64,000 bases of DNA, taken from Pseudomonas fluorescens. GTDB lineage: Bacteria > Pseudomonadota > Gammaproteobacteria > Pseudomonadales > Pseudomonadaceae. Positions 54,364 to 63,860 of this stretch are shown in pieces. The notes below the pieces were generated by a model. It was not told the DNA's origin. It was given only the letters and a program-made list of their open reading frames with translations, and ran no database searches. The stretch covers positions 1 to 64,000 of the forward strand of contig NZ_CABVHU010000016.1 in NCBI RefSeq assembly GCF_902497855.1. The letters are read 5' to 3'. Position numbers and translations under genes: made by a program. The stretch's first letter is position 1, and each line of letters opens with the position of its first letter.

Positions 54364-56541
54364 TCAAAGGCCATTGGCAGCCTTGAACTCGCGACGACGA
54401 CGGTGCAGAACCGGTTCGGTGTAGCCGTTCGGTTGCTTGCTGCCTTCGACCACCAGTTCGACCGCCGCCTGGAAGGCGACGTTGCTGTCGAAGTCCGGTG
54501 CCAGCGGGCGGTACAGCGGGTCATTGGCGTTCTGGCGGTCAACCACCGGCGCCATGCGCTTGAGGCTTTCCATCACTTGATCTTCAGTGACGATGCCATG
54601 GCGCAGCCAGTTGGCGATGTGCTGGCTGGAAATACGCAGGGTCGCACGGTCTTCCATCAGGCCGATGTCGTTGATGTCCGGCACCTTCGAACAACCCACG
54701 CCCTGATCGATCCAGCGCACCACGTAACCGAGAATGCCCTGGGCGTTGTTGTCCAGTTCGTTCTTGATCTGTTCCGGGGTCCAGCCCGGGTTCACCGCCA
54801 GCGGGATGGTCAGGATGTCGTCCACCGACGCGCGGGCACGCTTGGCCAGTTCGGCCTGACGGGCGAATACATCGACCTTGTGGTAATGCAGCGCGTGCAA
54901 TGCCGCGGCGGTCGGCGAGGGTACCCAGGCGGTATTGGCGCCGGCCAGCGGGTGGGCGATTTTCTGTTCGAGCATCGCCGCCATCAGGTCGGGCATGGCC
55001 CACATGCCTTTACCGATCTGCGCGCGGCCTTGCAGGCCAGTGCTCAGGCCAATATCGACGTTCCAGTTTTCGTAGGCGCCAATCCACTTCTCAGCCTTCA
55101 TGTCCGCCTTGCGCACCATCGGGCCGGCTTCCATGGACGTGTGGATTTCATCGCCGGTGCGGTCGAGGAAACCGGTGTTGATGAACACCACGCGCTCGCT
55201 GGCCGCCTTGATGCAGGCCTTGAGGTTGACCGTGGTCCGGCGCTCCTCGTCCATGATCCCGACTTTCAGGGTATTGCGCGGCAGGCCGAGCACGTCTTCG
55301 ATGCGACCGAACAGCTCGTTGGTGAACGCGGCTTCTTCCGGGCCGTGCATCTTCGGCTTCACGATATAGACCGAACCGGTGCGGCTGTTCTTGCGCGAGT
55401 TGTTGCCGTTGAGGCTGTGGATGGCCGCCAGGCTGGTCAACAGACCGTCGAGGATGCCTTCCGGTACTTCGTTGCCGTCTTTGTCGAGGATCGCGTCGAT
55501 GGTCATCAGGTGACCGACGTTACGCACGAACAACAGCGAACGACCGTGCAGGCTCAGTTCCTTGCCATCGATGCCGGTGTAGGTGCGGTCGGCGTTCATA
55601 GTGCGGGTGAAGGTCTGACCGCCCTTGGAGACTTCTTCCGACAGATCGCCCTTCATCAGGCCGAGCCAGTTGCGGTAGATCACCACTTTGTCGTCGGCAT
55701 CGACGGCGGCGACCGAGTCTTCGCAGTCCATGATGGTGGTCAGCGCAGCTTCCATCAGGATGTCTTTGACGCCGGCCGGGTCGGTCTGGCCGACCGGGGT
55801 GCTGGCGTCAACCTGGATTTCGAAGTGCAGGCCGTTGTTTTTCAGCAGGATCGCGGTCGGGGCGCTGACATCGCCGTGGAAACCGATCAGTTGCGCATCG
55901 TTGCGCAGGCCGGTGTTGCTGCCGCCTTTAAGGGCGATCACCAGTTTGCCGTCGACGATCTTGTAGCCGGTGGAATCGACGTGAGTGCCGGCAGCCAATG
56001 GCGCGGCTTCGTCGAGGAAGGCGCGGGCGAAGGCGATGACCTTGTCGCCACGGACCTTGTTGTAGCCTTTGCCTTTTTCCGCGCCGTCAGCTTCGCTGAT
56101 GGCATCGGTGCCGTAGAGCGCGTCATACAGCGAACCCCAGCGGGCGTTCGAAGCGTTGAGGGCGAAACGGGCGTTCATCACCGGCACCACCAGCTGTGGG
56201 CCGGCCATGCGGGCGATTTCGTCATCGACGTTTTGCGTCGTCACCTGGAAATCGGCCGCTTCTGGCAGCAGATAACCGAGGTCTTGCAGGAAGGCTTTAT
56301 AGGCCACGGCGTCATGCGGTTGACCGGCACGGGATTGGTGCCAGCCATCGATGCGAGCCTGGAAATCATCGCGTTTGGCGAGTAGGGCTTTGTTCTTCGG
56401 TGCCAGGTCATGAATGACCTTGTCGGCACCGGCCCAGAACTTATCGGCGGTGAGGCCGGTACCGGGAATGGCTTCGTTGTTCACGAAGTCGAACAGGACT
56501 TTGGCGACCTGCAGGCCACCGACTTGAACGTGTTCAGTCAT
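54364..56541 (-). CDS. glcB: Malate synthase G
   Basis: A 725-residue malate synthase G, condensing glyoxylate with acetyl-CoA to malate. Family landmarks are TTIMDCEDSVAAVDADDKV, GKEL..RSLLFVRNVGHLM, MHGPEEAAFTNELF and the C-terminal NYVLRWIDQ-like VRWIDQGVGCSKVPDIND. I start at 56541 (MTEHVQVGGLQVAKVLFDF), which has GAGG upstream; the earlier ATG at 56553 is in-frame but less likely. It supports growth on glycolate, glyoxylate and C2 compounds. Confidence 0.96.
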   Translation of the reverse strand: MTEHVQVGGLQVAKVLFDFVNNEAIPGTGLTADKFWAGADKVIHDLAPKNKALLAKRDDFQARIDGWHQSRAGQPHDAVAYKAFLQDLGYLLPEAADFQVTTQNVDDEIARMAGPQLVVPVMNARFALNASNARWGSLYDALYGTDAISEADGAEKGKGYNKVRGDKVIAFARAFLDEAAPLAAGTHVDSTGYKIVDGKLVIALKGGSNTGLRNDAQLIGFHGDVSAPTAILLKNNGLHFEIQVDASTPVGQTDPAGVKDILMEAALTTIMDCEDSVAAVDADDKVVIYRNWLGLMKGDLSEEVSKGGQTFTRTMNADRTYTGIDGKELSLHGRSLLFVRNVGHLMTIDAILDKDGNEVPEGILDGLLTSLAAIHSLNGNNSRKNSRTGSVYIVKPKMHGPEEAAFTNELFGRIEDVLGLPRNTLKVGIMDEERRTTVNLKACIKAASERVVFINTGFLDRTGDEIHTSMEAGPMVRKADMKAEKWIGAYENWNVDIGLSTGLQGRAQIGKGMWAMPDLMAAMLEQKIAHPLAGANTAWVPSPTAAALHALHYHKVDVFARQAELAKRARASVDDILTIPLAVNPGWTPEQIKNELDNNAQGILGYVVRWIDQGVGCSKVPDINDIGLMEDRATLRISSQHIANWLRHGIVTEDQVMESLKRMAPVVDRQNANDPLYRPLAPDFDSNVAFQAAVELVVEGSKQPNGYTEPVLHRRRREFKAANGL

Positions 56542-57100
56542 TGCTTGCCTCACTCTGCTCAGCTATTTCGCTTTTCAGCTCTTCAATTTAACAATGAAGC
56601 CTCTGGCCATTTAAACCACAAACCCGTCTACCAGTACATGCCATGCGGGCGGCTGGGTTTTGACCAATCAACGGCTTGGGGCCTTGCTGACGGGGCTTTC
56701 AGGGTTGCGATTGCGCCTGTGGCAGACATCGATCCACGTTATGTAGTGCGCGCTGCGGCATACTACATGATGAATTGCGCTTGTGAAAATTAGACTAATT
56801 ACGTCGTTCTGCGACCCTATGACGCATTGCGGTCAGGTCGGGGAGCAGGATGTTCTCAAAAAACTAATGGATTGTTCCAGTTAAATATCAAAACTTGTAC
56901 ACGATTTTTGTTCGGCAGGTTCATTGGTGGTGCTCCATTCGCGGGCAAGCCTCGCTCCTACGGGTTTTGTGTCGGTCGGCAATTTTGTGAACGGCACAAA
57001 ACCCGTAGGAGCGAGGCTTGCCCGCGAAGGCGTCAGACGACTCAGCGCAGGACCAACCCTTGCCTATACTTCTTTTTCTATAACAAAAGAGGGCTGCGCC
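56542..57100. other. Intergenic region with a 32-bp perfect inverted repeat
   Basis: The 559-bp gap between glcB and the gcvR-like gene holds divergent promoters and a REP-type inverted repeat: 56940-56971 and 56995-57026 are perfectly complementary over 32 nt, with a 23-nt loop. CATACTACATGATGAATTGC-like AT-rich DNA at 56760-56800 may hold the glcB promoter. No gene seen. Confidence 0.65.
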
Positions 57101-57619
57101 ATGGACCACCTCGTACTCACTGTAATCGCTCCGGACAAGCCTGGGCAGGTCGAGCGCATCGCCCAGTGCATTGCCGAGCACGGCGGAAACTGGCTGGAAA
57201 GCCGAATGTCGCGCATGGCCGGGCAGTTTGCCGGGATTCTTCGGGTGGGCGTGCCAGCCGAAGCCTACGACGAACTGGTGGACGCCCTGCAGGCATTATC
57301 TGCCCACGGCATTCGGGTGCTGATCGCCGAAAGTGGCATCGAACAATCCTGCACCTGGAAACCGATCGCGATGGAACTGGTGGGCAATGATCGTCCGGGA
57401 ATCGTCCGTGACATTACCCGTTTGCTGAGCGAACAGGGGGTGAACCTCGAGCAACTGGTGACCGAAGTCCGCCCGGCGCCGATGAGCAGCGAGCCGTTGT
57501 TCCATGCCGAAGCGATTCTTGCGGTGCCGTTGACGTTGTCGCTGGACGTATTGCAGTCGCGCCTGGAGACCCTGGCCGACGACCTGATGGTGGAATTGGT
57601 GCTGCGCAGTGAGCCTTGA
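57101..57619 (+). CDS. GcvR-like protein with two ACT domains
   Basis: A 172-residue protein with two ACT domains (LVLTVIAPDKPGQVERIAQC and PIAMELVGNDRPGIVRDITR), matching glycine cleavage system regulator GcvR. In E. coli GcvR binds GcvA and represses the gcv operon when glycine is low. AGAGGGC precedes the ATG. The presence next to glycine-consuming metabolism fits, but the gcv genes are not in this window. Confidence 0.87.
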   Translation: MDHLVLTVIAPDKPGQVERIAQCIAEHGGNWLESRMSRMAGQFAGILRVGVPAEAYDELVDALQALSAHGIRVLIAESGIEQSCTWKPIAMELVGNDRPGIVRDITRLLSEQGVNLEQLVTEVRPAPMSSEPLFHAEAILAVPLTLSLDVLQSRLETLADDLMVELVLRSEP

Positions 57620-57639
57620 AAGGTTATCCAGTTTAAAGG

Positions 57640-57833
57640 TGCACCTGCCTGTGGATAACCTGTAGAGACAGCCCGCCAGGCCACGCCGACCGGGCTTCTG
57701 CAGCAACTGATCAAAAAACCAGCAGTTTCAACGAGTTGCGCACAAACGGCGGGGATCACGCTGTGGATAACCTTGGGAAGGATCGATGCAGGCCACGAAC
57801 GACGTGGCCTGTGGAGAGTTGTACGTTTTCTGA
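57640..57833. repeat. Repeat related to the DnaA-box repeats at 11.7-12.3 kb
   Basis: Two TGTGGATAA boxes (57650 and 57762) and twice a CTGATCAA(A) segment after GGGCTT or GGCCTG. The composition copies the units at 11744-12310. A relaxed TTATCCACG lies at ~57853 inside the rarD 3' end. Confidence 0.5.
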
Positions 57834-58721
57834 TCAACTGCGACGACGCAGACTTATCCACGCATCGAGGCTGTAGACCGCCAGACCGGCCCAGATAAAG
57901 ATGAACGCCAGCAGTGTGCTCGACGACAGCTGTTCACCAAACAGCAGGACGGCTTGCAACAGCACCAGCGTCGGCGCCAGGTACTGTAGAAATCCCAGCG
58001 TCGTGTAGGGCAAATGCCGTGCGGCGGCGTTGAAACATACCAGCGGCACCAATGTCACCGGCCCGGCTGCAACCAGCCACCAGGCTTCGGATGTGGTCCA
58101 GAACTCAGGCTGAACGCTTGTGGCCGTCTGATTGAAAAGCAACCAGGCAATGGCAATCGGCACCAGCATCCAGGTTTCCACCACCAGGCCGGGCAGCGCC
58201 TTGACGGGCGCTTGCTTGCGGATCAACCCGTAGAAGCCGAACGTCAGCGCCAGCACCAGCGACACCCACGGCAGGCTGCCGACTTGCCACACCTGTTGCG
58301 CCACGCCCACCGCCGCCAGACCCACGGCCAGCCACTGCATGCGCCGCAGCCGTTCGCCGAGGATCAGCATGCCCAAGAGCACATTCACCAATGGGTTGAT
58401 GTAGTAACCGAGGCTGGCCTCGAGCATGCGCCCGTTGTTCACCGACCAGACGTAGGTCAGCCAGTTGGCCGCGATCAGCGTGCCGCTCAGGGCCAGGATC
58501 GCCAGGCGTTTCGGGTTGTCACGCAGCTCGCGCCACCAGCCTGGATGTTTCCAGACCATCAGCAGCAAGGCACCGAACAGGGCGGACCAGAGCACGCGGT
58601 GGATGATGATCTCCACGGCGGGTACGTTGGCGATGGCTTTGAAGTAGAGCGGGAATAGTCCCCAGATGATGTAGGCACTCAGGCCCAGAATGTACCCGCG
58701 ACGCGGGTTGGCGGCTTGCAT
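57834..58721 (-). CDS. rarD: EamA family transporter RarD
   Basis: A 295-residue drug/metabolite transporter with about ten membrane helices and the RarD signature opening RGYILGLSAYIIWGLFPLYF, then EIIIHRVLWSALFGALLLM and GYYINPLVNVLLGMLILGER. RarD-type proteins are called chloramphenicol-sensitive, but their natural cargo is unclear. Monocistronic, with a REP pair upstream. Confidence 0.9.
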   Translation of the reverse strand: MQAANPRRGYILGLSAYIIWGLFPLYFKAIANVPAVEIIIHRVLWSALFGALLLMVWKHPGWWRELRDNPKRLAILALSGTLIAANWLTYVWSVNNGRMLEASLGYYINPLVNVLLGMLILGERLRRMQWLAVGLAAVGVAQQVWQVGSLPWVSLVLALTFGFYGLIRKQAPVKALPGLVVETWMLVPIAIAWLLFNQTATSVQPEFWTTSEAWWLVAAGPVTLVPLVCFNAAARHLPYTTLGFLQYLAPTLVLLQAVLLFGEQLSSSTLLAFIFIWAGLAVYSLDAWISLRRRS

Positions 58722-58789
58722 GCAGAATCCTTGCTTAGGCAGCTAACAAAGAGGGGATTGTAAGGAGATTTGTCTCGACGTGCTGATCC

Positions 58790-58875
58790 CTGTAGGAGCG
58801 AGGCTTGCCCGCGAAGAACGATAATTCGGTATATCAGGCAGACCGCGTTATCGTTCTTCGCGGGCAAGCCTCGCT
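58790..58875. repeat. REP pair between rarD and srkA
   Basis: CCTGTAGGAGCGAGGCTTGC and GCAAGCCTCGCT face each other; the inner parts (GCGAAGAACGATAA and TTATCGTTCTTCGC) are also perfectly complementary. Confidence 0.85.
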
Positions 58876-58882
58876 GTGTGAA

Positions 58883-59857
58883 TCAGAAGATTTTTAGGGG
58901 TTCTTCATTCAGCGCAGCCAGTTGTTCGCGCAACGCCAACACCTGATCGCCCCAGTACCGCTCGCTGCCGAACCACGGAAAGCTGTGGGGGAACGCCGGA
59001 TCGTCCCAGCGGCGGGCGAGCCAGGCGCTGTAATGCATCAGGCGCAGGGCGCGCAGCGGTTCGATCAGCGCCAGTTCCCGCGGGTCGAAGTCGTGGAATT
59101 CGTTGTAGCCGTCCATCAGTTCCGACAACTGGCCGAGACATTCCTGGCGGTCGCCGGCAAGCATCATCCAGATGTCCTGCACCGCCGGGCCCATTCGACA
59201 GTCATCGAGGTCGACGATATGGAACATCTCGTCGCGACACATCATGTTGCCGGGGTGGCAATCGCCGTGCATGCGGATGTTCTGGTGCGGTGTCGCCTTG
59301 TAGACCTCTTCCACCCGCTTGAGCAGGTCGCGGGCCACGGACTCGTAGGCCGGCAGCAGGCTTTTGGGTACGAAGTTGCCTTCGAGCAACGTCGTCAGTG
59401 AGTCGTGACCGAAGTTTTTCACACCGAGGGCTTCACGGTGTTCGAACGGCTTGGTCGCGCCCACGGCGTGCAAACGACCGAGCAGTTGGCCGAGGCGATA
59501 CAGCTGATCGAGATTGCCCGGCTCCGGCGCGCGGCCGCCACGGCGGGGGAACAGGGTGAAGCGAAAACCGTTGTGTTCGTGCAGGCTGGCACCGTTGTGA
59601 ATCATCGGCGCCACCACTGGCACATCGCACTCGGCGAGTTCGAAGGTGAACTGGTGCTCCTCGAGAATCGCCTCGTTGGTCCAGCGTTGCGGACGATAGA
59701 ACTTGGCGATCAGCGGTTCGGAGTCTTCGATGCCGACCTGATAGACACGGTTTTCGTAGCTGTTGAGCGCCAGGATGCGCGCGTCGCTGAGAAAGCCGAT
59801 GCTTTCGACGGCATCGAGCACGAGGTCTGGGGTGAGGGTTGCAAACGGGTGGGCCAT
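58883..59857 (-). CDS. srkA: Stress response kinase A
   Basis: A 324-residue RdoA/SrkA-type kinase of the choline/aminoglycoside-kinase fold: ATP-binding lobe (NSYENRVYQVGIEDSEPLIA, KFYRPQRW), Brenner motif MHGDCHPGNMM and metal-binding HIVDLDDCRMG. E. coli SrkA is a Ser/Thr kinase that protects from MazF-linked stress death. I start at 59857 with CAGGAGTC upstream; the open frame extends into the repeat element further up. Confidence 0.9.
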   Translation of the reverse strand: MAHPFATLTPDLVLDAVESIGFLSDARILALNSYENRVYQVGIEDSEPLIAKFYRPQRWTNEAILEEHQFTFELAECDVPVVAPMIHNGASLHEHNGFRFTLFPRRGGRAPEPGNLDQLYRLGQLLGRLHAVGATKPFEHREALGVKNFGHDSLTTLLEGNFVPKSLLPAYESVARDLLKRVEEVYKATPHQNIRMHGDCHPGNMMCRDEMFHIVDLDDCRMGPAVQDIWMMLAGDRQECLGQLSELMDGYNEFHDFDPRELALIEPLRALRLMHYSAWLARRWDDPAFPHSFPWFGSERYWGDQVLALREQLAALNEEPLKIF

Positions 59858-59928
59858 GCTGACTCCTGCGCGCAGCAGGCTGCCGCGTCCGGCCAGACAT
59901 GGTAGCGCAGACGGGGTATCTTTAGGGG

Positions 59929-60034
59929 GATCGTTCCCACGCTCTGCGTGGGAATGCCTCACCGGACGCTCCGCGTCCGTTTCTGGAACGCAGAGCGTCC
60001 CGGGCTGCATTCCCGCGCGGAGCGTGGGAACGAT
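59929..60034. repeat. GTTCCCACGC repeat between srkA and phoX
   Basis: 106-bp palindromic element with GATCGTTCCCACGCTCTGCG and an inverse end, plus inner GACGCTCCGCGTCC. A single REP unit (GTGGGAGCGGGCTTGCTCGC) follows at ~60053. Confidence 0.87.
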
Positions 60035-60082
60035 CAGACAAGAGATCCCTGTGGGAGCGGGCTTGCTCGCGAAGAGGCCCTG

Positions 60083-61984
60083 TCAGGCGCCGACGATCCC
60101 GCCATCTTCCCGGGAGATTGCCATCACCGAAGACCGCGGCTTGCCATTCGGCAGATGCTCAGGGAACGTCGACCCACCGTTCTCCCCCGGATGCTGAATC
60201 CCCACAAACAAAGTCTTCTGATCCGGCGAAAAGCTGATCCCCGTCACTTCGCAACCCACCGGCCCGACCATGAAACGCCGAATCTCCCCGGTCGCCGGGT
60301 CGGCACACAGCATCTGGTTGTTGCCCATGCCGGCAAAATCACCCGCATTGCTCGAATCACCGTCCGTCAGAATCCACAGCCGCCCGGCGTTGTCGAAGCC
60401 CAGGCCATCCGGGCTGTTGAACATGTTCTGCGGCGTAATGTTGGACGAGCCGCCCTTCGGCGTGCCGGCATGCACGCCCGGGTTGCCGGCCACCACGAAC
60501 AAGTCCCAGGAGAAGGTCTTGGCACCGTGATCGTCACGGTCAGTGCGCCAGCGCAGGATCTGCCCGTAGATGTTCTTCTCACGCGGGTTCGGCCCGCCCA
60601 CCGGTTGGCCGTCCTCGCCGCGCTTGGCGTTGTTGGTGAGGGTGCAATAGACCTGGCCATCCTTGGGGCTGACGACGATCCATTCCGGGCGATCCATGCG
60701 CGTGGCTTTCACCACACTGGCGGCGAGGCGTGCGTGAATCAGCACTTCGGCCTGATCGGCAAAACCGCTGCCGGCATCGATGCCGTTTTTACCGTGGGTC
60801 AGTTCGATCCATTCGCCCTGGCCCTTGGGGTGATCGGCATTGCCGTCGCCTGCGTCGAAGCGCGCCACGTACAGGGTGCCATGGTCCAGCAAGTCGCGGT
60901 TGGCCTTGGGGGCTTGGTGGTTGATCTTGTCGCGGCTGACGAATTTGTAGATGAATTCGCCGCGTTCATCGTCACCCATGTACACCACGGCGTGACCGTC
61001 TTTGGTTTCGGCCAGGGCAGCGTTTTCATGCTTGAAACGGCCCAGGGCCGTGCGCTTGACCGGGGTCGATTGCGGATCGAAGGGGTCGATTTCCACCACC
61101 CAGCCATGACGATTGAGCTCGTTCGGGTTCTTCGCCAGGTCGAAACGCTCGTCGTGCTGATGCCAGTTGATCTCTTTGCTGGCCGCCACCACACCGTAGC
61201 GTTTCTGCGCGGCATCGAATGTTTGTTCGGCATGGCTGCTGCCGAAGCAATCGGTGAAGTTCTCTTCGCAGGTCAGGTAAGTGCCCCACGGCGTCTTGCC
61301 ATTGGCGCAGTTCTGGAAGGTGCCGAGGACGTTCTTGCCCTGGGGGTCGGCGCTGGTTTTCACCAGTGTGTGGCCGGCGACCGGGCCGCTCAGGCTGATC
61401 GGCGCGTTGCCGTGAATGCGCCGGTTGTAGCGCGAACCCTGGACGAAGTGCCACTGGCCGTCCTTGCGCTGAACCTCGATCACCGACACGCCTTCGCAGG
61501 CCAGTGCCTTGCGCACATCGTCGGCCGATTGCGGCATGCCACCGTGGGGATAGAGGTAGCGGTAGTTGGTGTACTCGTTGTTGATCGCCATCAACGCCCG
61601 GTCTTGCTCGGCGGGAAACTCGAACAGGCTCATGCCGTCGTTGTTGTCACCGAACTGGGCTTCTTGCTGCTCGGCGGTGCCGTTGCCGCTCGGGTCGAAG
61701 GCCGGGCCGTCCTTTTGCAACGGCTGGCCCCAGCTGATCAACACCGAGGATTTATAGCCGGGCGGCAGGCTGATGGTGTCGCTGGTGGCGGCGGCGATAC
61801 TGTCGAAACCCAACAGTTTGCCGGTACCTGCACTGACACTGGCAGCGAGCACGCTGCGGCTCAGCAGATTGCCGCCGAGGAACATCGCTGCACCGCACAG
61901 GGCGCCGGCGCTGATAAAACCGCGACGGCTGAGGCCGACCATTTTTTCAAGATCGGTGGACTGGTTTTCTTCCAATAGGCTCAC
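60083..61984 (-). CDS. phoX: PhoX-family phosphatase (DUF839)
   Basis: A 633-residue secreted phosphatase with a Tat signal SRRGFISAGALCGAA near residue 20 and the beta-propeller of PhoX/DUF839 (ISWGQPLQKDGPAFDPSGNG, NEYTNYRYLYPHGG, CEENFTDCFGSSHAEQ, YMGDDERGEFIYKF). PhoX binds calcium and iron and releases phosphate from esters under starvation. I start at GTG 61984, with AGGGAGCC 7 bp upstream; no clear Pho box was found. It lies 58 bp after modE on the same strand. Confidence 0.9.
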   Translation of the reverse strand: MSLLEENQSTDLEKMVGLSRRGFISAGALCGAAMFLGGNLLSRSVLAASVSAGTGKLLGFDSIAAATSDTISLPPGYKSSVLISWGQPLQKDGPAFDPSGNGTAEQQEAQFGDNNDGMSLFEFPAEQDRALMAINNEYTNYRYLYPHGGMPQSADDVRKALACEGVSVIEVQRKDGQWHFVQGSRYNRRIHGNAPISLSGPVAGHTLVKTSADPQGKNVLGTFQNCANGKTPWGTYLTCEENFTDCFGSSHAEQTFDAAQKRYGVVAASKEINWHQHDERFDLAKNPNELNRHGWVVEIDPFDPQSTPVKRTALGRFKHENAALAETKDGHAVVYMGDDERGEFIYKFVSRDKINHQAPKANRDLLDHGTLYVARFDAGDGNADHPKGQGEWIELTHGKNGIDAGSGFADQAEVLIHARLAASVVKATRMDRPEWIVVSPKDGQVYCTLTNNAKRGEDGQPVGGPNPREKNIYGQILRWRTDRDDHGAKTFSWDLFVVAGNPGVHAGTPKGGSSNITPQNMFNSPDGLGFDNAGRLWILTDGDSSNAGDFAGMGNNQMLCADPATGEIRRFMVGPVGCEVTGISFSPDQKTLFVGIQHPGENGGSTFPEHLPNGKPRSSVMAISREDGGIVGA

Positions 61985-62042
61985 ATCAGGCTCCCTGCGG
62001 GTTTTTGCAGCCACCTTAAAGAGCAATCATGACGTTAATGTT

Positions 62043-62807
62043 TCAGAGTGGTGTACCCAGCAATACGTTGGATGGCGCGAACTGCACCCGTACCGCTTTA
62101 TCCGTGGCCAGGCCCAGGGTCCGCAAGTGCAGCGGTTCGGCCAGCGCACAGAGGGTCTGGCCATTGGGCAGGCCGATGCGCACTTCGCTGGGACCGTCTT
62201 CGGCGTCGAGGATTTCTTCGATGATGCCTGTCAGGTCATTGTGTCCTGGCGTCACGGCATCCGTGATGCCGAGTAGCTCGAGCCAGCCGGCCTTGATCAG
62301 CGCCACCACTTCGGTACCGTTTTCCAGCTCCAGGCGCAGGGTACTGTCGTGGGTGATCTGCGCATCGATGGTCAAACCTGCGGCCAGTTCCAAGTGAATC
62401 AGGTCGTTGCGACCCTGGCTAGCGATCGCCACGACCTTGCCATGCAACTGATTGCGCGCGCTGGTCCGGAGCATCAGGCGGCCGAGCAGGTCGAGATCGC
62501 TGGCCTCTTCGGCAGCTTCCAGCACCTGAGCCTGCAGCGCTTGCAGCTTTTGATAGAGGCGCAAGACGCGCTCGCCTTCGCTGGACAGTCTGGCGCCCCC
62601 GCCGCCCTTGCCGCCGACACTGCGCTCCACCAGCGGCTTTTGCGCGAGGTTGTTCAGTTCGTCGATGGCATCCCACGCCGCTTTGTAACTCAGGCCTGCG
62701 CTTTTTGCGGCACGGGTGATCGAGCCCTGTTCGGCGATGTGTTGCAGCAAGGCAATGCGCTGTGGGCGACGGACGATGTGCTGGGATAACAACGTAGGCA
62801 AGGACAT
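62043..62807 (-). CDS. modE: Molybdenum-dependent regulator ModE
   Basis: A 254-residue ModE-type regulator: N-terminal winged helix-turn-helix (IALLQHIAEQGSITRAAKSA, GLSYKAAWDAIDELN, GGKGGGGARLSSEGERVL) and a C-terminal pair of TOBE/Mop domains (RNQLHGKVVAIASQGRNDL, VVALIKAGWLELLG) that bind molybdate. It normally represses modABC when molybdate is plentiful; the transport genes are not in the window. Confidence 0.93.
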   Translation of the reverse strand: MSLPTLLSQHIVRRPQRIALLQHIAEQGSITRAAKSAGLSYKAAWDAIDELNNLAQKPLVERSVGGKGGGGARLSSEGERVLRLYQKLQALQAQVLEAAEEASDLDLLGRLMLRTSARNQLHGKVVAIASQGRNDLIHLELAAGLTIDAQITHDSTLRLELENGTEVVALIKAGWLELLGITDAVTPGHNDLTGIIEEILDAEDGPSEVRIGLPNGQTLCALAEPLHLRTLGLATDKAVRVQFAPSNVLLGTPL

Positions 62808-62923
62808 GGCAGGACGCTTTGGACGGTGGCGATGGGAGGACGTTGGCGGCTTGGGCTGCGGGAGTCAAGCAGGACCCTGTGCGAGCCTCTGTGGCAAGGG
62901 GCCAGTCAGTTAAGCGTAATTCT

Positions 62924-63006
62924 TGTGGGAGCGGGCTTGCTCCCGAAAGCGGTGGGTCAGGCGACATCAATATTGACTGAGCCGCCGTCTTCGCGAGCAA
63001 GCCCGC
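62924..63006. repeat. REP pair between comF and modE
   Basis: TGTGGGAGCGGGCTTGCTCC and its inverse (TTCGCGAGCAAGCCCG) enclose ~45 bp. Confidence 0.8.
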
Positions 63007-63026
63007 AGGTTCTGTGTGTCCTCAAG

Positions 63027-63767
63027 TCAATCGGCGTCGCCAGGCTTGGGGGTGCGGGCCAGGCAGTAGACGTCGACCCGCGCAGCGCCGGCGTCCATCA
63101 ACAGCCGGGCCAGAGCCTGGGTCGTGGCGCCGGTGGTCAGCACGTCATCCACCAGCGCCAGGTGCCGACCCTTGATCAGTGCATCGGGCGCCAGTGCGAA
63201 GGCATGGCGCAGGTTTTTTTTGCGGGCGTCGGCCTTCAGCTCCTGTTGCGCGCTGGTGTCCTGGACCCTCAGCAACAGCTTTTCATCGCAGGCAATGTCG
63301 AGGCGGTTGCCGAGCCAGCGGGCAAGCATCGCCGCCTGGTTGAAACCCCGCTGGCGCAGGCGTTTGACAGCCAGTGGTACCGGCACCAGCGTGTCGGGTC
63401 GATCCAGGTCCTCATCGAACCGATGCAGCAGAAATCGGGCAAGCAGTTCGGCGAGCAGGTGACCGGACGGCCATTTCGCGCTGTGCTTGAAACGGGTGAT
63501 CAGGCTGTCGACCGGAAAACTGTAGGTCCAGGGAACGGCGACGCGTTCGAAGGCCGGCGGTTGCTTCAAGCACGGGCCGCACGTCATGCCGGCGGCGGGC
63601 AAGGGCAGGGCGCAGCTCTGACATTGGTCGCCGAGCCAGGGGAGGTCGGTTTCACAGGCAATGCATATGGGTGTCACATCATCGGACGCTTCGCCGCACA
63701 GCAAACAGGATTGGTTGTTTTTTAACCAGATGTAAACCGGTCCATCGTATTGTGGTTGACAGCGCAT
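63027..63767 (-). CDS. ComF-type phosphoribosyltransferase
   Basis: A 246-residue protein with an N-terminal double zinc-ribbon (CLLCGEA...CIACE and CQSCALPLPAAGMTCGPC) and a phosphoribosyltransferase domain with VLVPVPLAVKRLRQRGFNQA and PRPP loop LALVDDVLTTGATTQAL. In ComF systems it is linked to DNA uptake (ComFC). In Pseudomonas it usually lies next to bioB, as here, and its role is uncertain. Divergent from bioB. Confidence 0.9.
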   Translation of the reverse strand: MRCQPQYDGPVYIWLKNNQSCLLCGEASDDVTPICIACETDLPWLGDQCQSCALPLPAAGMTCGPCLKQPPAFERVAVPWTYSFPVDSLITRFKHSAKWPSGHLLAELLARFLLHRFDEDLDRPDTLVPVPLAVKRLRQRGFNQAAMLARWLGNRLDIACDEKLLLRVQDTSAQQELKADARKKNLRHAFALAPDALIKGRHLALVDDVLTTGATTQALARLLMDAGAARVDVYCLARTPKPGDAD

Positions 63768-63783
63768 AAGTCTTCCTTAAATA
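63756..63783 (+). promoter_or_regulatory. Candidate bioB promoter
   Basis: TTGACA (63756-63761), 16-nt spacer, TAAATA (63778-63783), about 77 bp upstream of the bioB ATG and overlapping the comF start codon. Confidence 0.6.
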
Positions 63784-63860
63784 TGCCGAACATCCGTATC
63801 GCGTCTGTGGGTATTGCCTTCCCCCAGCCGCTTGCCAAGCATAAAACAAAGGAATCGCCC

